From Micromonospora sp. C31 (GTDB lineage Bacteria > Actinomycetota > Actinomycetes > Mycobacteriales > Micromonosporaceae): 64,000 nt of DNA. Position numbers and translations under genes: made by a program. The stretch's first letter is position 1. Every line of letters begins with the position of its first letter. The notes under the pieces were generated by a model, which ran no database searches, had not been told where the DNA came from, and was given only the letters and a program-made list of their open reading frames with translations. Positions 60,442-64,000 of the stretch are shown here, one piece after another. The stretch spans positions 186,001-250,000 of the forward strand of contig NZ_JAGPXN010000006.1 in NCBI RefSeq assembly GCF_018070575.1, written 5' to 3'.

Positions 60442-61116
60442 TCAGGCGCGGGGGCGGCGGAGCCGGAGAGCCTGGGCGACGTAGTCGAAGCCGGTGACCA
60501 CCGTGACGCCGACGGCAGCGGCCATGATCCACGGGCCGACGGCGGCGAGCACGGCCGGCATCGGCCACAGGTACCACGTGATGGCCAGGATCTGGAGCGC
60601 GGTCTTGACCTTGCCGCCCCGGCTGGCGGCGATCACGCCGTGCCGGATCACCCAGAAGCGCAGCACGGTGATGCCCAGCTCGCGGACGAGGATCACGGCG
60701 GTCACCCACCAGGGCAGCCGGTCGTACCAGGAGAGCAGCAGCAGCGCCGCTCCGGTGAGGGCCTTGTCCGCTATCGGGTCGGCGACCTTGCCCACCGAGG
60801 TGACCAGGGCGAACCGGCGGGCGATCCAGCCGTCGACCAGGTCGGTGGCGGAGGCGACGGCGAAGACCAGACAGGCGACCATCCGCCAGCCGGCGTGGGT
60901 CATCGCCGAGGCGGCCACGGACGCCGCGAAGACCGGTACCAGGGCCAGCCGCAGCGCGGTGAGCGCGTTGGCGGCGTTCAGCACGGGCACACGGGCCACC
61001 ACCGGCGCGGGCGTCGAATCCGTCGCCCCGGTCACCGCCGCACCCCGCCGCGGCCTCCGTGGCGCACCTGGCACCCCACCACGCGGTCCCCCCGCTCCGT
61101 CCGGGCCCGCCGTCAC
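60442..61116 (-). CDS. pgsA: CDP-alcohol phosphatidyltransferase (PgsA type)
   Basis: 224-aa membrane enzyme making phosphatidylglycerophosphate. The CDP-OH-P motif is [27 protein letters not shown], with all four Asp and the Gly. About six helices ([36 protein letters not shown]). GTG at 61116 overlaps the rimO stop (GTGA). The GTG at 61035 is an alternative that would drop a Pro/Arg-rich extension. Confidence 0.92.
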   Translation of the reverse strand: MTAGPDGAGGPRGGVPGAPRRPRRGAAVTGATDSTPAPVVARVPVLNAANALTALRLALVPVFAASVAASAMTHAGWRMVACLVFAVASATDLVDGWIARRFALVTSVGKVADPIADKALTGAALLLLSWYDRLPWWVTAVILVRELGITVLRFWVIRHGVIAASRGGKVKTALQILAITWYLWPMPAVLAAVGPWIMAAAVGVTVVTGFDYVAQALRLRRPRA

Positions 61117-62714
61117 CGTGTTGCGCCGGGCGCAGCCGAGATCATCTCATCCGGGACCGCGACCAGGTCCACCCCTTCGGTGCCCGTGACCGTCGCCCGC
61201 ACCAGGTCGCCCGGGCGCAGCGCGGCCAGATCCACCCCGCCGGCGGGCGGGGCGACGAGGGTGGTCGAGCCGTCGACCTCGGGGGCCTGGTGCGCCGCCC
61301 GACCCTCGACCACGCCGTCGTCGACCGAGTCGACCAGCACCTCCACCGTGGAGCCCAGCCGTTCCTCGGCGCGCTGCGAGCAGAGCTCGTCGGCGAGCGC
61401 ACTGAGCCTGTCGTAGCGGCGCTTGACCGTGGCGGCGGAGACCTTGCCCGGCAGCCCGGCGGCCTCGGTGCCGTCCTCGTCGCTGTAGTCGAAGACCCCG
61501 ATCGCGTCCAGCCTCGCCTCGGTCAGGAACCGGACCAGCTCCTGGTAGTCGGCGCGGGTCTCGCCGGGGAAGCCGACGATGAAGTTGCTCCGCGCGCCCG
61601 CGGCCGGGGCCAGCGCGCGGGCACTCGCCAGCAGCTCCAGGAACCGGTCGGTGGAGCCGAAGCGGCGCATCCGGCGCAGCACCGGCTCGCTCGAGTGCTG
61701 GAACGACAGGTCGAAGTAGGCCGCCACGCCGGGCGTGGTGGCGATCGCCTCGACCAGGCCGGGCCGGGTCTCGGCCGGCTGGAGGTAGCTCGCCCGCACC
61801 CGGACGATGCCGTCGACGGCGGCGAGCTGCGGCAGCAGCTTCTCCAGCGCCCGTGGGTCGCCCAGGTCCTTGCCGTAGGAGGTGGAGTTCTCGCTGACCA
61901 GCACCAGCTCGCGTACGCCGGTCCTGGCCAGCCACTCCGCCTCGGCGAGCAGCTCGTCGGGCGTACGGGAGACGAAGGCGCCGCGGAAGGCGGGGATGGC
62001 GCAGAACGCGCAGCGCCGGTCGCAGCCGCTGGCGAGCTTGAGCGAGGCGACCGGGCCGGTGTCGAGCCGGTGGCGCAGCACCTGGCGCAGGTGGGCCGGG
62101 GTGTGCTCGTCGGTCTCGGTGACGCCCCGGACCGGGGTACCGTGACCGGGCAGCGACACCGCGCTGTCGCGCCGCGAGACGGGGGTCAGCGGCAGCAGCT
62201 CACGCCGGTCGCGCGGGGTGTGTGCGCCGATCCGCTCGCCGGCGACCACGGCGTCCAGCCGGGCGGCGATGTCCGGGTAGTCGTCGAAGCTCAGCACCGC
62301 CTGCGCCTCGGGGAGGCTGTCGGCCAGCTCGCGGCCGTACCGCTCGGCCATGCAGCCGGCGGCGACCACCTTGGCGCCGGTGTCGGCGGCGGCCAGCAGG
62401 GTCTGGATGGAGTCCTGCTTCGCCTTCTCCACGAAGCCGCACGTGTTGACGACCACCACGTCGGCGCCCTCGCCGTCGGTGGTCACCTGCCAGCCGTCGG
62501 CGTGCAGCCGGGCGGCCAGCTCCTCCGAGTCGACCTCGTTGCGGGCGCAGCCCAGGGTCAGCAGGGCGACCCGACGGCCGTCGGGCGACTCCACGTCGCG
62601 GCGCGGCGCGGCCGGACCCGTCGAGCCGGAGTTGTCGGACGACGACTCCAGGTCGCGGCGCGGTGCCAGACGCGCCGAGCTGGAGTTGTCGGAGGAGGAG
62701 GTGGCAGACACCAT
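61113..62714 (-). CDS. rimO: Ribosomal protein S12 methylthiotransferase
   Basis: 533-aa radical-SAM enzyme modifying Asp89 of S12. UPF0004 domain: [48 protein letters not shown]. Radical SAM motif: [17 protein letters not shown]-terminal TRAM-like region ([29 protein letters not shown]). Residues 5-43 are a repeated Ser/Asp/Arg-rich leader ([19 protein letters not shown] and a near copy). ATG at 62714. Confidence 0.94.
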   Translation of the reverse strand: MVSATSSSDNSSSARLAPRRDLESSSDNSGSTGPAAPRRDVESPDGRRVALLTLGCARNEVDSEELAARLHADGWQVTTDGEGADVVVVNTCGFVEKAKQDSIQTLLAAADTGAKVVAAGCMAERYGRELADSLPEAQAVLSFDDYPDIAARLDAVVAGERIGAHTPRDRRELLPLTPVSRRDSAVSLPGHGTPVRGVTETDEHTPAHLRQVLRHRLDTGPVASLKLASGCDRRCAFCAIPAFRGAFVSRTPDELLAEAEWLARTGVRELVLVSENSTSYGKDLGDPRALEKLLPQLAAVDGIVRVRASYLQPAETRPGLVEAIATTPGVAAYFDLSFQHSSEPVLRRMRRFGSTDRFLELLASARALAPAAGARSNFIVGFPGETRADYQELVRFLTEARLDAIGVFDYSDEDGTEAAGLPGKVSAATVKRRYDRLSALADELCSQRAEERLGSTVEVLVDSVDDGVVEGRAAHQAPEVDGSTTLVAPPAGGVDLAALRPGDLVRATVTGTEGVDLVAVPDEMISAAPGATR

Positions 62715-62800
62715 CCGAGGGTACCGGGCCGGCGGGCGGCGCCCGTCAACGGCGGGCCGCCGCATCGACCGCCTCACACTCCCCCGCCGTCACGGCCGGC

Positions 62801-63724
62801 TCAGGCCACCGCCGCGCCGACCCGGACCAGCCGGTCGAGCAGGAAGACCTCCGTGCCGGCCAGGCCGGTCGAGCAGAAGACCGAGACCTGGTCCGCGCCG
62901 GTCCGGCCGAGCACCGCGCCCGCCAGCACCGCGCCCAGGTCGCGCAACCGCCCGGCGTACGCGGGCAGCGCCGCCAGCATCGGCGGGTCGTACGCGGCCG
63001 CCTGCGCCGGCGAGTCGGTGACCAGCAGGTCGGCGGCGTCCAGCAGGTCGGTGCCGAACTCGTGCCGGTCGACCTGCTTGAAGCCGACCGCGTTGACGTG
63101 CGTGCCGGGGGCCAGGTCGGTGGCGTCGAGCACCGGGGTGACGGCGGTGGTGGCGAGCACCACGACGTCACGGTCGCGCACGGCGGCGCGCGCCGAGTCC
63201 ACCGCCCGCGCCGGCACGCCCAGCTCGGCGCGGACCCGGGCGGCGAACGCCTCCCGCCGGGCGGCGGAGCGGCTGTGCACGGTGACCTCGCGCAGCGGGC
63301 GGACGGCGGCGGCGGCCCAGACCTGCGTCCAGGCCTGCCCGCCCGAGCCGATCACGCCCAGGGTGGCGGCGTCCGGCCGGGCCAGGGCGTCCACGGCGAT
63401 CCCGCCGAGCCCGCCGGTGCGCCGGGAGCCCAACTCCTCCCCCACCGCCACCGCCCGGACCGCCCCGGTGCGCCCGTCGTGCAGCACCACCACCTGTTCG
63501 CTCTGCGGGTGCCCGAACGTGTCGTACGAGCGGAAGCCGTACCACTCCCCGGCGAGGTGCCCGGCGGTGAGCACCATCCGTCCCCCGCCCAGCGGCGCGG
63601 CAGCCCGGGGCGGGGCGACCAGGCGGCCCGCGTACGCGGCGAGCAGGGCGTCGCGCATCGCGGCCACCGTGGTGGGGGCGTCCAGCGCGGCGGCGACATC
63701 GGGATCGGCGAAGAGCAGCGGCAT
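62801..63724 (-). CDS. Ornithine cyclodeaminase / mu-crystallin family enzyme
   Basis: 307 aa. Visible: GRMVLTAGHLAGEWYGFRSYDTFGH, VAVGEELGSRRTGGLGGIAVDALARPD, Rossmann motif LGVIGSGGQAWTQVWAA, and NAVGFKQVDRHEFGTDLLDAAD. The family includes ornithine cyclodeaminases, imine reductases and alanine dehydrogenases; the exact reaction is unclear. ATG at 63724 was chosen because the promoter -10 lies directly upstream (leaderless). Confidence 0.87.
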   Translation of the reverse strand: MPLLFADPDVAAALDAPTTVAAMRDALLAAYAGRLVAPPRAAAPLGGGRMVLTAGHLAGEWYGFRSYDTFGHPQSEQVVVLHDGRTGAVRAVAVGEELGSRRTGGLGGIAVDALARPDAATLGVIGSGGQAWTQVWAAAAVRPLREVTVHSRSAARREAFAARVRAELGVPARAVDSARAAVRDRDVVVLATTAVTPVLDATDLAPGTHVNAVGFKQVDRHEFGTDLLDAADLLVTDSPAQAAAYDPPMLAALPAYAGRLRDLGAVLAGAVLGRTGADQVSVFCSTGLAGTEVFLLDRLVRVGAAVA

Positions 63725-63730
63725 GACCCG

Positions 63731-63762
63731 ATACTGCAAGTTGAAGCAAGGTTCACGTCAAG
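63731..63762 (-). promoter_or_regulatory. Possible leaderless promoter of the cyclodeaminase-family gene
   Basis: On the minus strand TTGACG (63761-63756), 19 bp, CAGTAT (63736-63731). Transcription would start about at the ATG, so the mRNA would be leaderless. The 19-bp spacer resembles MerR-type promoters; direct CAAG repeats lie inside. Confidence 0.4.
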
Positions 63763-63833
63763 CCGTGGTGGCCCGGCCCACCCCGCCCGCCACCAGGCCG
63801 GTGCTACGGTCGGTCGTGGCGGCCCCGGTCGCC

Positions 63834-63874
63834 CCGGACGAGTGGTGGGCGTACCCGGTGAGGCCAAGACGCCC
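63834..63874 (+). promoter_or_regulatory. Guanidine-III (ykkC-III) riboswitch
   Basis: CCGGACGAG at 63834-63842 is followed by a stem GGGCGT/ACGCCC (63848-63853 and 63869-63874) and the loop ACCCGGTGAGGCCAAG (63853-63868). CCGG of the first segment can pair with the loop CCGG as the pseudoknot. The arrangement and conserved bases match the Thermobifida fusca guanidine-III sequence as I remember it. It lies 65 nt upstream of an SMR gene, the usual regulated target. Confidence 0.9.
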
Positions 63875-63939
63875 CGTGTGTACCGAGCCCACCCGTCCCG
63901 GCCCCGACGGTCCGGGCGCCGACGCAGAGGTGATCCGCC

Positions 63940-64000
63940 ATGGCCTGGATCGTGCTGGTGATCTCCGGACTTCTCGAGACCGCGTGGGCGATCGCCCTCG
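63940..64000 (+). CDS. SMR family guanidinium exporter, 5' end only
   Basis: 20 codons visible, cut by the window edge: AWIVLVISGLLETAWAIAL with Glu13 and Trp16 in the first helix, as in Gdx/SugE. ATG at 63940 with gcagagg upstream. The riboswitch upstream supports guanidinium export. Confidence 0.85.
   Translation, partial: MAWIVLVISGLLETAWAIAL

Overview
The window is high-GC actinobacterial chromosome, most like Micromonospora or a close relative. This rests on the strong G/C bias at third codon positions, GTG and TTG starts, a SOS box of the CGAAC-N4-GTTCG type, a PafBC-type recA promoter, the clgR-pspA-pspM group, and the gene set as a whole. No IS element, prophage, CRISPR array, rRNA or tRNA gene was seen. 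The only mobile-type element is a homing intein inside recA. The species assignment is inference.

Layout. 1-4.2 kb: B12-dependent ribonucleotide reductase nrdJ (cut by the window edge), its repressor nrdR with two NrdR boxes, and divergent lexA with a SOS box. 4.3-9.2 kb: an anchored beta-propeller-like protein with a glycine-rich tail, hflX, and an ACT-domain malic enzyme. 9.4-15.4 kb: dapF, miaA, a LigB-like dioxygenase-fold protein, a DUF349 protein, miaB and a DUF2277 protein. 15.5-17.2 kb: a Cys-rich unknown and selD. 17.4-20.8 kb: a four-gene glutamate-type ABC importer. 20.9-28.9 kb: rny, a BKACE-family enzyme, recX, recA with its intein, DUF3046 and an MFS exporter. 28.9-35.2 kb: acyl-CoA dehydrogenase, a UdgX-type uracil-DNA glycosylase, a MocR regulator divergent from a flavin-domain/GNAT fusion, a LysE exporter and a Spo0M-like protein. 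35.4-39.6 kb: two CNNM/CBS membrane proteins and a secreted M28 aminopeptidase. 39.8-45.8 kb: a complete Mrp Na+/H+ antiporter operon (A/B fusion, C, D, E, F, G). 45.9-53.3 kb: an unknown, the very large helicase lhr, a lipoprotein, a broken SH3-like secreted gene and nei2. 53.5-57.2 kb: a 1215-aa multicopper-oxidase-like protein with three FN3 domains that has lost its copper ligands. 57.2-62.7 kb: pspM, pspA, clgR, cinA, pgsA and rimO. 62.8-64 kb: an ornithine-cyclodeaminase-family enzyme and, divergently, a guanidine-III riboswitch in front of an SMR exporter cut by the window edge.

Functional themes. Genome maintenance is prominent: lexA, recA/recX, UdgX, nei2, lhr and the NrdR-controlled reductase. 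Envelope and ion stress is the second theme: Mrp antiporter, CNNM proteins, Psp/ClgR and PgsA. The most unusual items are the ligand-less multicopper oxidase scaffold, the 364-aa RecA intein, the guanidine-III riboswitch with its exporter, the MocR cassette with a compact palindromic operator, and several unexplained DNA-level structures: an AT-rich palindrome before lhr, a pseudoknot-like array after lhr, and a frameshifted SH3 remnant.
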